DNA from: Candidatus Nomurabacteria bacterium
Lineage (GTDB): Bacteria; Patescibacteriota; Minisyncoccia; Phycocordibacterales; UBA9973
Direction: 5' to 3'
Assembly: GCA_023267315.1 (NCBI GenBank)
Contig: JAHFNN010000021.1
Coordinates: 1-11,723, forward strand
Length of the DNA stretch: 11,723 nt
The notes under the pieces were generated by a model that saw only the letters and a program-made list of their open reading frames with translations, was not told the DNA's origin and made no database searches. The translations under genes and the position numbers were made by a program. This document shows positions 1 through 6,992 of this stretch, in pieces (the stretch's first letter is position 1; each line of letters opens with the position of its first letter).

Positions 1-1686
1 TGGGGTATCGATAACGTTACTGTTCCTGAAGGCAAGACTGCAGCAATTGCAGAAGGTAAGAAAAAAGAAAAAGAAGTCTTGAATCAATTCAATGAAGGTC
101 TTTTGTCTGAAGATGAAAAGTATCGAAAAGTTATTGAAGTATGGGATCAGGTAAAGGTTGAAATTGAAAAAATGATGCCATCAATTCTCGATAAGTCTCC
201 AGTGACTGCAGACATGATCTACTCACAGGCTCGCGGTACCATCAAGAACTTGATGCAGATGGCGGGTATGAAAGGTCTCATCATGAACTCTGTCGGTAAG
301 ACACTCGACTTCCCAATTATTCCTTCATATAAGGAAGGTCTTTCTCCACTTGAATACTTCATTACGACTCACGGTTCTCGAAAAGGTTTGGCCGACACAG
401 CGCTTAACACTGCGAAAGCTGGATATCTTACTCGACGTCTCGTTGACGTTGCGCAGGATGTCGTTATTACTGAAGAAGATTGTGGAACAAAGGAAGGTAA
501 GATGGTTTCGCGTGAAGATGTTTCTGGTGTTGAAATTTCACTTTCAAAAAATCTCCGTGGACGTGTACTCGGAGCTGATCTTAAAAATGATAAAGGAGAA
601 GTATTGTATAAGCGCGGAGCATTGATTTCTAAGGAAGATGCACAGAAGATTGAAAAAGCTGGTGTTACTCAAGCATTTGTACGTTCACCACTTACCTGTA
701 AAACAGTCCACGGAATTTGCCGTATGTGCTACGGTCTTGATTTGGGACGTAATCAATTGGTGCAACTCGGTGAAGCTGTCGGAATTGTTGCTGCACAAGC
801 GATCGGTGAACCAGGAACTCAGCTTACGCTCCGTACCTTCCATGCCGGAGGAGTCGCGACTGTCGACATTACAGCAGGTCTTCCTCGTGTTGAAGAAATT
901 TTTGAACGCCGAACACCGAAGAGTCCAGCACTCGTTTCTCGTACCGATGGTGAAGTGATTGATATCCGAGATGTTGATGGAGGAAAGGAAAAAATAATCG
1001 TTATTCTCTCAGATCTCAAAGGAGACAATGAAGACAAAACACCTCAGAAGAAAGCACGAGCTGGTAAGACTGTAAACGTTGGCAAGATTGGTAATACTAT
1101 GGAATATACTGTTCCGTTCCGCCGAAATCCAATTGTTAAAGTTGGTGCAAAGGTGGTCAAAGGAGAATTGCTTACGAACGGATCTGCTGACATCGCTGAA
1201 ATCTTCAAATATGGTGGTCATGAACTCGCAGAAGAATACATCATCCGAGAAATCAACAAAGTGTATGAACTTCAAGGTGCATCTATTTCACGAAAGCACA
1301 CTGAAATTATCATTCGCCAAATGTTCTCACGCCGACGCGTGAAGGATGCTGGAGATACTGCGTTTTCTCCAGGTGAATTGGTAGAAAACATCGAACTTAT
1401 GGAAGAAAATGCGCAAGCAAAGACTGATGATTTGAAGGAAGCAAAAGCTGAAACAGTAGTACTTGGAATTACTGAAGTTTCTCTTACAACAAAAAGCTGG
1501 CTCTCTGCTGCATCGTTCCAGAATACTAACCGTGTGCTCATCAATAATGCGGTTCGTGGCGGAGTTGACCGTCTCCGAGGACTTAAGGAAAATGTTATCA
1601 TCGGACGTCTCATTCCCGCTGGTACCGGTTTTCGTGAACAAGCGGTGAAAGAAGTGATTGAAGATACAGAAGAAGGCATACATTAA
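1..1686 (+). CDS. rpoC: DNA-directed RNA polymerase subunit beta' (C-terminal part, 5' truncated)
   Basis: This is the C-terminal part (561 residues in the window) of the beta' subunit, which carries catalytic elements of RNA polymerase. The frame is open from base 1, so the gene starts upstream and the TTG at 79 is not a start. Visible in order: a bridge-helix region (about residues 71-95, with ARGT and LMQMAGMKGL); the THGSRKGLADTAL segment; the second zinc site, made of the Cys at nt 481-483 plus the C-x6-C-x2-C cluster CKTVHGICRMC (nt 697-729); the trigger loop GEPGTQLTLRTFHAGG; and the C-terminal LRGLKENVIIGRLIPAGTG signature. The trigger loop runs straight into ITAGLPRVEEIFE, so the roughly 190-residue insertion seen in E. 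coli is absent. The bridge helix has SQARGT where SGARGS is usual. dnaG follows 75 bases later on the same strand. Identity is certain from these motifs. Confidence 0.98.
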   Translation, partial: WGIDNVTVPEGKTAAIAEGKKKEKEVLNQFNEGLLSEDEKYRKVIEVWDQVKVEIEKMMPSILDKSPVTADMIYSQARGTIKNLMQMAGMKGLIMNSVGKTLDFPIIPSYKEGLSPLEYFITTHGSRKGLADTALNTAKAGYLTRRLVDVAQDVVITEEDCGTKEGKMVSREDVSGVEISLSKNLRGRVLGADLKNDKGEVLYKRGALISKEDAQKIEKAGVTQAFVRSPLTCKTVHGICRMCYGLDLGRNQLVQLGEAVGIVAAQAIGEPGTQLTLRTFHAGGVATVDITAGLPRVEEIFERRTPKSPALVSRTDGEVIDIRDVDGGKEKIIVILSDLKGDNEDKTPQKKARAGKTVNVGKIGNTMEYTVPFRRNPIVKVGAKVVKGELLTNGSADIAEIFKYGGHELAEEYIIREINKVYELQGASISRKHTEIIIRQMFSRRRVKDAGDTAFSPGELVENIELMEENAQAKTDDLKEAKAETVVLGITEVSLTTKSWLSAASFQNTNRVLINNAVRGGVDRLRGLKENVIIGRLIPAGTGFREQAVKEVIEDTEEGIH

Positions 1687-1708
1687 CATTTCCCCATATT
1701 CTCGTAAT

Positions 1709-1744
1709 GGTTGCAGTAGGTGATATATGTTACTTACTGTAACC
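1709..1744 (+). other. Intercistronic RNA hairpin between rpoC and dnaG
   Basis: Bases 1709-1721 pair with 1732-1744 to give 13 base pairs, including two G-U wobbles (1713-1740 and 1719-1734), closed by a loop of about 10 bases. The stem starts GGTTGCAGTA and ends TACTGTAACC. No T-run follows (the next bases are CTGTGTGTTC), so it does not look like an ordinary intrinsic terminator. It ends 17 bases before the preferred dnaG ATG. Possible roles are an RNA processing site, an attenuator, or a barrier that lowers dnaG expression relative to rpoC. The role is inference; the pairing is directly visible. Confidence 0.6.
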
Positions 1745-1761
1745 CTGTGTGTTCTATCTCT

Positions 1762-3504
1762 ATGGTGTCACCAGTCGAACATATTAAAGAAAAACTCTCA
1801 ATCGTTGATGTTGTTTCTTCGTATGTAAAACTTGAAAAAGCGGGATCGAATTTCAGAGCCCGTTGTCCTTTTCACAACGAAAAAAGTCCGTCATTTTTTG
1901 TCTCGCCAGTGCGGGGGAGTTACCACTGCTTTGGGTGTAGTCGTGGCGGAGATATCTTTTCTTTCGTTGAGGAGATTGAGGGTATAGATTTTTCTGGGGC
2001 ATTAAAAATCCTTGCAGAAAAAGCCGGAGTGCAGCTCGGAGGAAATTCGAATTTCAAAGAAAGAAATGAACGCACGGTGTTGTTTCAGATTCTCGAAGAG
2101 GCAACTCTATACTATGAAAAAGTGCTCGCTGAAAGAAAAGACATAGAAAAATATCTTCTTGATCGCGGACTGACCAAGGAAACTATCAAGAATTTCCGAG
2201 TCGGCTATGCACCCGATGCATGGAGTGCGCTGTATACACAATTGCACACGAAACGTTTCAGTGATGCTGATATTGAAAAAGCCGGGCTCCTTATTTCAGG
2301 CACAAAGGGATTCTATGATCGTTTTCGTTCACGCATCATGTTTCCGATCGCCGATAGTCAAGGACGTGTCGTTGCATTCTCTGGTCGGATATTTCCAGTT
2401 CCAGAAAATAGTGCGACACCAGTAGCAAAATATGTAAACTCTCCTGAGACTGTTCTATACAACAAATCAGAAATTTTATTCGGATATGATAAGGCAAAAC
2501 GTGCAATGATGAAGGAGAATCGTGCGGTGCTTGTTGAAGGACAAATGGACCTTCTTATGGCGCATCAGGCCGGAACAGCGGAGACTGTAGCCTCATCGGG
2601 GACGGCATTAACTGCACAGCATTTAAAACTTATTTCGCGATTTACGGATGTAGTGATCTTGGCGTTCGATAGCGATAATGCTGGGTTCCAAGCAGCAAAG
2701 CGTGGAGCAGCGCTGGCATTATCAGCGGGGATGGACGTGACGATTGCTGCACTGCCAAAAGGGCTTGATCCTGCTGATGCAATAAAAAAAGATATCTCGA
2801 TCTGGAAGAATGCACTTCTTGAGAAAAAACATATCATCAGTTACATCCTTGCATTACTACAAGAAAAAACGCCTGATGTTCGTGCATTATCGCGAGAAGT
2901 TTCTAAGGAAGTATTACCACTTGTCGCAGCACTTGAAAGCAAAATTGATCAAGCCTATTTCGTACGAGAGATTGCTGATAAACTGCGAGTAGCCGAAGAA
3001 GTTGTTCGTGAAGAGCTCACTGCATGGACGAAGAGAAATACTGCTGAACAGGCGAAATATACTACCCCGCAAAAAGAATTTGTACAGCCGGAAGTCAAAA
3101 AAACAATGGCTGAAACAATCAAGAATAGTTTACTAGGTATTATTTTATGGCAAGAAAAAGCATCACCCCCGTCATTGGATATTCCTCAGGCAATAAAACG
3201 ATTTGAAAAAGTTGCCGGGGTAGATTTTAAAAAAGTAACAGATGAAATATCTGTGTCAGCCCGAGAAAATTTCATTTTACAAGCAGAAATGTCGTTCACT
3301 GATTCTAAGAAATTATCTGCTGAAGTATCTGAGTTACTACTGAATCTTGAGAAAGAAATTCTTGAAGAAAAACTCTCAGATTCCATGGTGAAATTAAAGC
3401 AGGCAGAAGCTTCAAATAACATAGAAGAAAGTACCCGATTCCTTAAAGAGTGCCAAGAATTATCAAAACGTATTCACGAGATTAAAAGTAGTCGATTTTC
3501 ATAA
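1762..3504 (+). CDS. dnaG: DNA primase DnaG
   Basis: DnaG makes RNA primers for replication at the DnaB helicase. The ATG at 1762 (580 aa) is chosen because the protein then begins MVSPVEHIKEKLSIVDVV, the usual DnaG N-terminus; an in-frame GTG at 1720 lies inside the upstream hairpin and adds 14 unrelated residues. Domains: N-terminal CHC2 zinc finger (C35, H38, C56, C59 in CPFH and CFGC); RNA-polymerase core with RFRSRIMFPI near residues 187-196; Toprim centre with EGQMD (E260-D264) and FDSDNAG (D303, D305), the expected metal-binding acids; then a helical C-terminal region of roughly 200 residues that should contain the helicase-interaction domain. Oddities: Toprim EGQMD replaces the common EGYMD, and GLDPAD stands where GKDPDE is frequent. 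It lies between rpoC and rpoD, 24 bases before rpoD, so it is probably cotranscribed. No Shine-Dalgarno is visible. Confidence 0.96.
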   Translation: MVSPVEHIKEKLSIVDVVSSYVKLEKAGSNFRARCPFHNEKSPSFFVSPVRGSYHCFGCSRGGDIFSFVEEIEGIDFSGALKILAEKAGVQLGGNSNFKERNERTVLFQILEEATLYYEKVLAERKDIEKYLLDRGLTKETIKNFRVGYAPDAWSALYTQLHTKRFSDADIEKAGLLISGTKGFYDRFRSRIMFPIADSQGRVVAFSGRIFPVPENSATPVAKYVNSPETVLYNKSEILFGYDKAKRAMMKENRAVLVEGQMDLLMAHQAGTAETVASSGTALTAQHLKLISRFTDVVILAFDSDNAGFQAAKRGAALALSAGMDVTIAALPKGLDPADAIKKDISIWKNALLEKKHIISYILALLQEKTPDVRALSREVSKEVLPLVAALESKIDQAYFVREIADKLRVAEEVVREELTAWTKRNTAEQAKYTTPQKEFVQPEVKKTMAETIKNSLLGIILWQEKASPPSLDIPQAIKRFEKVAGVDFKKVTDEISVSARENFILQAEMSFTDSKKLSAEVSELLLNLEKEILEEKLSDSMVKLKQAEASNNIEESTRFLKECQELSKRIHEIKSSRFS

Positions 3505-3528
3505 ATTATAAATTTAATAATAGCGAGT

Positions 3529-4794
3529 ATGTACCCACGTCTCGTTCCCACTAACGTGAAAAAAAAGCAGCCTCCAAAAAAGAAAAAAGTCATCAAGGTC
3601 GTGAAGAAAGTGAAGAAGCAAGTCAAAAAAGTACCTAAGGCCACTCCCAAAAAGAAGCCTGTTCGTCCTGTCTCAAAAAAGGAAGAGAAGGTACCGAAAG
3701 AATCAAAGAAACCACTTCTTAAGAAAGCGGAAATACTCGAGCTTAAGGCACATGAACTGATAAATAAAGGTAAGAAACGCGGGTTTATTACCTATGATGA
3801 GATATTGAAAATTTTCCCTGATATTGAAAATAATATCTTTTTCCTTGATGAACTGTATGAGAAACTTGCTGTTTCAGGAATTGACGTACTTGAAGGAGGT
3901 AATCTTTTGGACGTAGATAAGAAGGATGCGCTCGAGTCAAAGTATGCGAAGGATGCTGCGACGTATGACTCGATCCAGATGTACTTGAAGGAGATTGGTC
4001 AGTACCCACTCATTCATGCTGCAGAAGAGCGTGATCTTGCTCGTCGTATTGAGAAAGGGGACAATGAAGCAAAGAATCTGCTTGCACGTGCAAACCTCCG
4101 TCTCGTAGTTTCTATTGCTAAGAAATATGTTGGTCGTAGTTCTGACCTGACACTGCTTGATTTGATCCAAGAAGGGAACCTTGGTTTGTTTAAGGCCGTT
4201 GAAAAATTTGACTGGACAAAAGGATATAAATTCTCGACATACGCGACATGGTGGATTCGTCAATCGATTACTCGTGCGCTCGCTGATCAATCTCGAACGA
4301 TTCGTATTCCGGTGCACATGGTAGAGACAATTTCAAAATACAAGCAGGTTGTACGACGTCTTTCACAAGACTTGGGGCGTGAACCACTCGCAGAAGAAAT
4401 CGCGACGGAAATGGGAATCGAAGTGGAAAAAGTACACATCATTGAAAATATCAATCAGGAAACTCGCTCACTGGAACAGCCGATTGGTGATGATGATGAA
4501 AAGTCGACACTTGGAGAATTTATCCCTGATGATAAAATCTTGCGTCCAGACCAAGATTCATCACGAAGAATTCTCTCTGACCAAATCCGTGAAGTACTCG
4601 ATGAACTTACTCCAAAGGAAAAGAAAATTTTGGAAATGCGATACGGACTCATTGATGGTGTGCAGCATACCCTTGAAGAAGTAGGAGCTGAATTCGGAGT
4701 CACTCGCGAACGTATTCGTCAGATTGAAGCGAAGGTGCATGAAAAGCTTCGATCGAATGATAAGATACTCCGACTTAAGAATTATTTTGACTAG
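3529..4794 (+). CDS. rpoD: RNA polymerase primary sigma factor (sigma-70/RpoD)
   Basis: This is the housekeeping sigma factor, 421 aa, which directs RNA polymerase to promoters. Visible in order: a lysine/proline-rich tail (residues 11-66, 26 lysines); a region 1.1-like segment (about 68-125); region 1.2 (DSIQMYLKEIGQYPL, 147-161); region 2 (about 188-258) with the -10-recognition and melting stretch FSTYATWWIRQSITRA; region 3 (about 260-340); and region 4, with LTPKEKKILEMRYG and the -35-binding helix-turn-helix TLEEVGAEFGVTRERIRQIE (381-400). All core regions are intact and in the group 1 arrangement. The basic tail is atypical, because region 1.1 of primary sigmas is usually preceded by little or by acidic sequence. 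The gene starts 24 bases after dnaG and is the last in its operon, directly before a strong terminator. No Shine-Dalgarno precedes the ATG; the sequence there is AT-rich. Confidence 0.97.
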   Translation: MYPRLVPTNVKKKQPPKKKKVIKVVKKVKKQVKKVPKATPKKKPVRPVSKKEEKVPKESKKPLLKKAEILELKAHELINKGKKRGFITYDEILKIFPDIENNIFFLDELYEKLAVSGIDVLEGGNLLDVDKKDALESKYAKDAATYDSIQMYLKEIGQYPLIHAAEERDLARRIEKGDNEAKNLLARANLRLVVSIAKKYVGRSSDLTLLDLIQEGNLGLFKAVEKFDWTKGYKFSTYATWWIRQSITRALADQSRTIRIPVHMVETISKYKQVVRRLSQDLGREPLAEEIATEMGIEVEKVHIIENINQETRSLEQPIGDDDEKSTLGEFIPDDKILRPDQDSSRRILSDQIREVLDELTPKEKKILEMRYGLIDGVQHTLEEVGAEFGVTRERIRQIEAKVHEKLRSNDKILRLKNYFD

Positions 4795-4832
4795 CAATAA
4801 AAAATCCCCGCATAAGCGGGGATTTTTTATTG
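4795..4832. terminator. Bidirectional intrinsic terminator between rpoD and the DsbA-like gene
   Basis: A perfect 17-bp inverted repeat: CAATAAAAAATCCCCGC (4795-4811), loop ATAA, then its exact complement (4816-4832). The core is a 6-bp GC-rich stem flanked by A-run and T-run, so it reads as a rho-independent terminator on both strands. It starts right after the rpoD stop and lies 10 bases from the stop of the convergent gene, so it can end both transcripts. Confidence 0.93.
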
Positions 4833-4842
4833 GTGAGAAGTA

Positions 4843-5607
4843 TTATTTTAATACTGCATCAAGTTCTGACGAGAATTGTGTGTAAGGCTCATATCCAGAA
4901 TATGCCTGTGTTCCAATGACGAATCCTGGTGTTCCAGTGATACCCATATCACTACCTTCTTGTTTATCAGCATCAATCTCTGCGAGGTATTTTGCATTGT
5001 TTGCTTTGACGGTCGCTGCAACTTTATCTGCTGCTCCACTACCCAAAATTGTCGCTGTTAATTGCTTGACTGATGTTTCATTACCAAATCCCTGATCTCC
5101 TTCCTGGTCTTGGTTGGTATACATAGCTGTTCTCCATTCAAAGTACTGCGTAGGATAGAGATCCCATACTGCTCGATCGTACAATGCTCCGGTGATTGAG
5201 TCATTACCCAAAAATTGGAAGTCTTTGAATACAATTTTTACTTTACCTGTCTTTACGTAAGCATCCATTACTTTTGGTAGAGTGTCTAATTCAAATTTTT
5301 TACAAAATGGACATTGGTAATCAGACCAGTAGGCGATAGTGACTGGAGCATTTATTTCTCCGACAAAAGGCTCTCCATCTATTTTTACGTTCTTAATGTT
5401 GACAGTAGGAGGAGTTGCTCCTTTATTTCCTGCCGGTGCTTGTTGCCCTCCTGTTGGTATTGTTGGAGCAGGTACAGTTGGTGCAAAATGGGTGTACACG
5501 ATTGCTAATGCGATAATAACTGCTGCTGCCATTATCGCAGCAGGTGTGCCGACTGTACTTTTTTTAACAGCCGACTTATTTTCTTCTGTGTTGTGTTGAT
5601 GTTCCAT
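4843..5607 (-). CDS. Membrane-anchored DsbA/BdbD-like thiol-disulfide oxidoreductase
   Basis: A 254-aa thioredoxin-fold protein likely to act outside the membrane on disulfide bonds of exported proteins. A hydrophilic cytoplasmic start is followed by one transmembrane segment (about 21-42), then a Pro/Gly/Ala-rich linker (about 43-68), then a thioredoxin/DsbA-type domain. The active site is CPFC (C99, C102) in WSDYQCPFCKKFE, and the cis-proline loop is GITGTPGFVIG (T226-P227), both typical of the DsbA-like Thioredoxin_4 family. The insert between them has the helical length expected of DsbA rather than plain thioredoxin. It is a single gene, convergent with rpoD and divergent from the glycosyltransferase operon. 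A weak AGGA lies about 10 bases before the ATG. No DsbB or VKOR partner is visible in the window. Whether it works as oxidase, isomerase or reductase cannot be told from sequence alone. Confidence 0.9.
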   Translation of the reverse strand: MEHQHNTEENKSAVKKSTVGTPAAIMAAAVIIALAIVYTHFAPTVPAPTIPTGGQQAPAGNKGATPPTVNIKNVKIDGEPFVGEINAPVTIAYWSDYQCPFCKKFELDTLPKVMDAYVKTGKVKIVFKDFQFLGNDSITGALYDRAVWDLYPTQYFEWRTAMYTNQDQEGDQGFGNETSVKQLTATILGSGAADKVAATVKANNAKYLAEIDADKQEGSDMGITGTPGFVIGTQAYSGYEPYTQFSSELDAVLK

Positions 5608-5627
5608 AATGTTTATATCCTACCATA

Positions 5628-5695
5628 GGTTTGTTTTTAAAGACAAAAACCTTTGTGTATAAGGTTTTTTGGTTTATTAGAGCTATTCCAAAAAA
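5628..5695. repeat. Overlapping inverted repeats in the divergent intergenic region
   Basis: The 120-base gap between the divergent DsbA-like and glycosyltransferase genes (5608-5727) contains three chained inverted repeats. GGTTT at 5628-5632 pairs with AAACC at 5647-5651. AAAAACCTT at 5645-5653 pairs perfectly with AAGGTTTTT at 5661-5669. TTTTTTGG at 5665-5672 pairs perfectly with CCAAAAAA at 5688-5695. Neighbouring pairs share bases, so the hairpins are mutually exclusive. They are AT-rich and thus weak; they could be operator sites, an attenuator, or chance in low-complexity DNA. Confidence 0.4.
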
Positions 5696-5714
5696 TGATG
5701 TTTTATGGTATATT
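5686..5714 (+). promoter_or_regulatory. Candidate promoter of the glycosylation operon
   Basis: An extended -10 motif, TGGTATATT (TG at 5706-5707, hexamer TATATT 5709-5714), sits 17 bases after a poor -35 match, TTCCAA (5686-5691). Initiation about 7 bases downstream would fall near 5721 and give a leader of only about 7 bases before the ATG at 5728, so the message may be nearly leaderless. This is the only promoter-like element seen ahead of the five-gene block. Pattern match only. Confidence 0.45.
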
Positions 5715-5727
5715 ATAGAACGCAGCC

Positions 5728-6984
5728 ATGGGTTCAATTTCAACAACTATATTCTATATTATTACCTTCCTGTCCATATATGTGCAGGTGTTTTTTCTTA
5801 TTACATTTCTTGATAAACGCCGAAAAATAACATATTCACCTGAAGGAATGACCCTTACTCGATACCCTAAGGTAACGGTTGCGGTACCGTGTTATAACGA
5901 AGCAGAAAGACTTGAGAAGACGGTGTTGTCTCTTTTAGCTCTCGATTATCCGAAAGAAAAACTTGAAATTTTTCTTGTTGATGATGGCAGTACTGATAAT
6001 ACCTGGGAAATTATTCAGCGCTTTGCAACCTATCCAAACGTTCATGTATTCAAAAAAGAAAATGGTGGAAAATATACCGCGCTCAACGTTGCGCTTGAAC
6101 ACGCGACTGGGGAATTTTTTGGATGTCTTGATTCTGACTCTTTAGTCGATCCGGCTGCACTCATTCGTATCATAAAATATTTTGAAGATGATGCTCAAAC
6201 TATGGCAGTGGCGCCGTCGGTTATTGTTAATAATCCAAAAAATATTATTCAAAAAGCGCAGCATATTGAATATCATATGGCTGTATACAACAAGAAAATG
6301 CTTGCCTTTGTCGGTGGTATTAATGTAACACCAGGCCCATTCTCGATATTCAGAAAATATGTATTTGATACGTTGGGTCCATATAAAAAAGCTCATAATA
6401 CCGAAGATCAAGAAATAGCGCTTCGTATGCAAAAACATGGGTATAAGATAGACCACTGTCCCGATGCGTACGTATATACAAACTCGCCAACAACTGTAAA
6501 AAAATTATATCGTCAGCGTTTGCGATGGGTTAATGGCTTTATCCGCAACTGCGCCGATTACCGTACACTTATATTCAAGAAAAAATACGGAGCAATCGGA
6601 CTTTTCACTCTTCCTGCTGGCGTTGTGTCGATTATCGGCATCATCTTTCTTTTTGCAAATATGATATACAGCCTTGTTCGAGCGAGTATAGATAAGATTA
6701 CAAAAATACATGCAGTTGGTTTCGAGCGAGCGTCACAGATGCATTTTGATTGGTTTTATATTAATACGAAGGCAATTTTCTTTTTCATTATCATTCTCTA
6801 TGTGCTGATCATTGTTTCGACAGTTATTGGTCGACATATGACCGAACGACGAACAAAATTCTCATTTTCTTTAGTATATTTCTTTGCCGTATATTCGGTT
6901 GTTGCTCCATTCTGGATTCTTCGAGCGGTTTTTCAATCAATAACACAAAAGGAGACAAACTGGGCAGTGGAGCGTAAAGCATAA
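5728..6984 (+). CDS. Processive family 2 glycosyltransferase, membrane-bound (BcsA/PgaC/NodC-like)
   Basis: A 418-aa membrane glycosyltransferase of family GT2. One N-terminal transmembrane segment (about 7-28) is followed by a cytoplasmic catalytic domain with the full set of processive GT2 motifs: VDDGS (D85, D86), the DSD metal-binding motif (D135, D137), TED with the likely catalytic base (E226-D227), and QRLRW (263-267), the QxxRW signature of enzymes that extend beta-linked polysaccharides. C-terminal membrane helices lie at about 288-315, 350-372 and 378-400. Enzymes of this type take a nucleotide sugar and polymerise or transfer it at the inner face of the membrane. The sugar and product cannot be assigned; a surface polysaccharide or glycolipid is likely. 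It is first in a five-gene operon and 8 bases ahead of the thioredoxin-like gene. No Shine-Dalgarno is visible. Confidence 0.88.
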   Translation: MGSISTTIFYIITFLSIYVQVFFLITFLDKRRKITYSPEGMTLTRYPKVTVAVPCYNEAERLEKTVLSLLALDYPKEKLEIFLVDDGSTDNTWEIIQRFATYPNVHVFKKENGGKYTALNVALEHATGEFFGCLDSDSLVDPAALIRIIKYFEDDAQTMAVAPSVIVNNPKNIIQKAQHIEYHMAVYNKKMLAFVGGINVTPGPFSIFRKYVFDTLGPYKKAHNTEDQEIALRMQKHGYKIDHCPDAYVYTNSPTTVKKLYRQRLRWVNGFIRNCADYRTLIFKKKYGAIGLFTLPAGVVSIIGIIFLFANMIYSLVRASIDKITKIHAVGFERASQMHFDWFYINTKAIFFFIIILYVLIIVSTVIGRHMTERRTKFSFSLVYFFAVYSVVAPFWILRAVFQSITQKETNWAVERKA

Positions 6985-6992
6985 TTAATTAT

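Noticed and set aside
1272..1679. Long open frame on the - strand within rpoC (135 codons)
   Set aside because: It is a shadow of the conserved RpoC frame: Ser/Arg-rich low-complexity translation, no start context, no recognisable domain.
1720..1761. GTG start that would extend DnaG by 14 residues
   Set aside because: It falls inside the intercistronic hairpin, and the added residues do not resemble DnaG; the ATG at 1762 restores the conserved N-terminus.
3505..3528. AT-rich gap before rpoD as a separate sigma promoter
   Set aside because: TATAAA-like stretches exist, but no -35 at the right distance could be found; base composition alone explains it.
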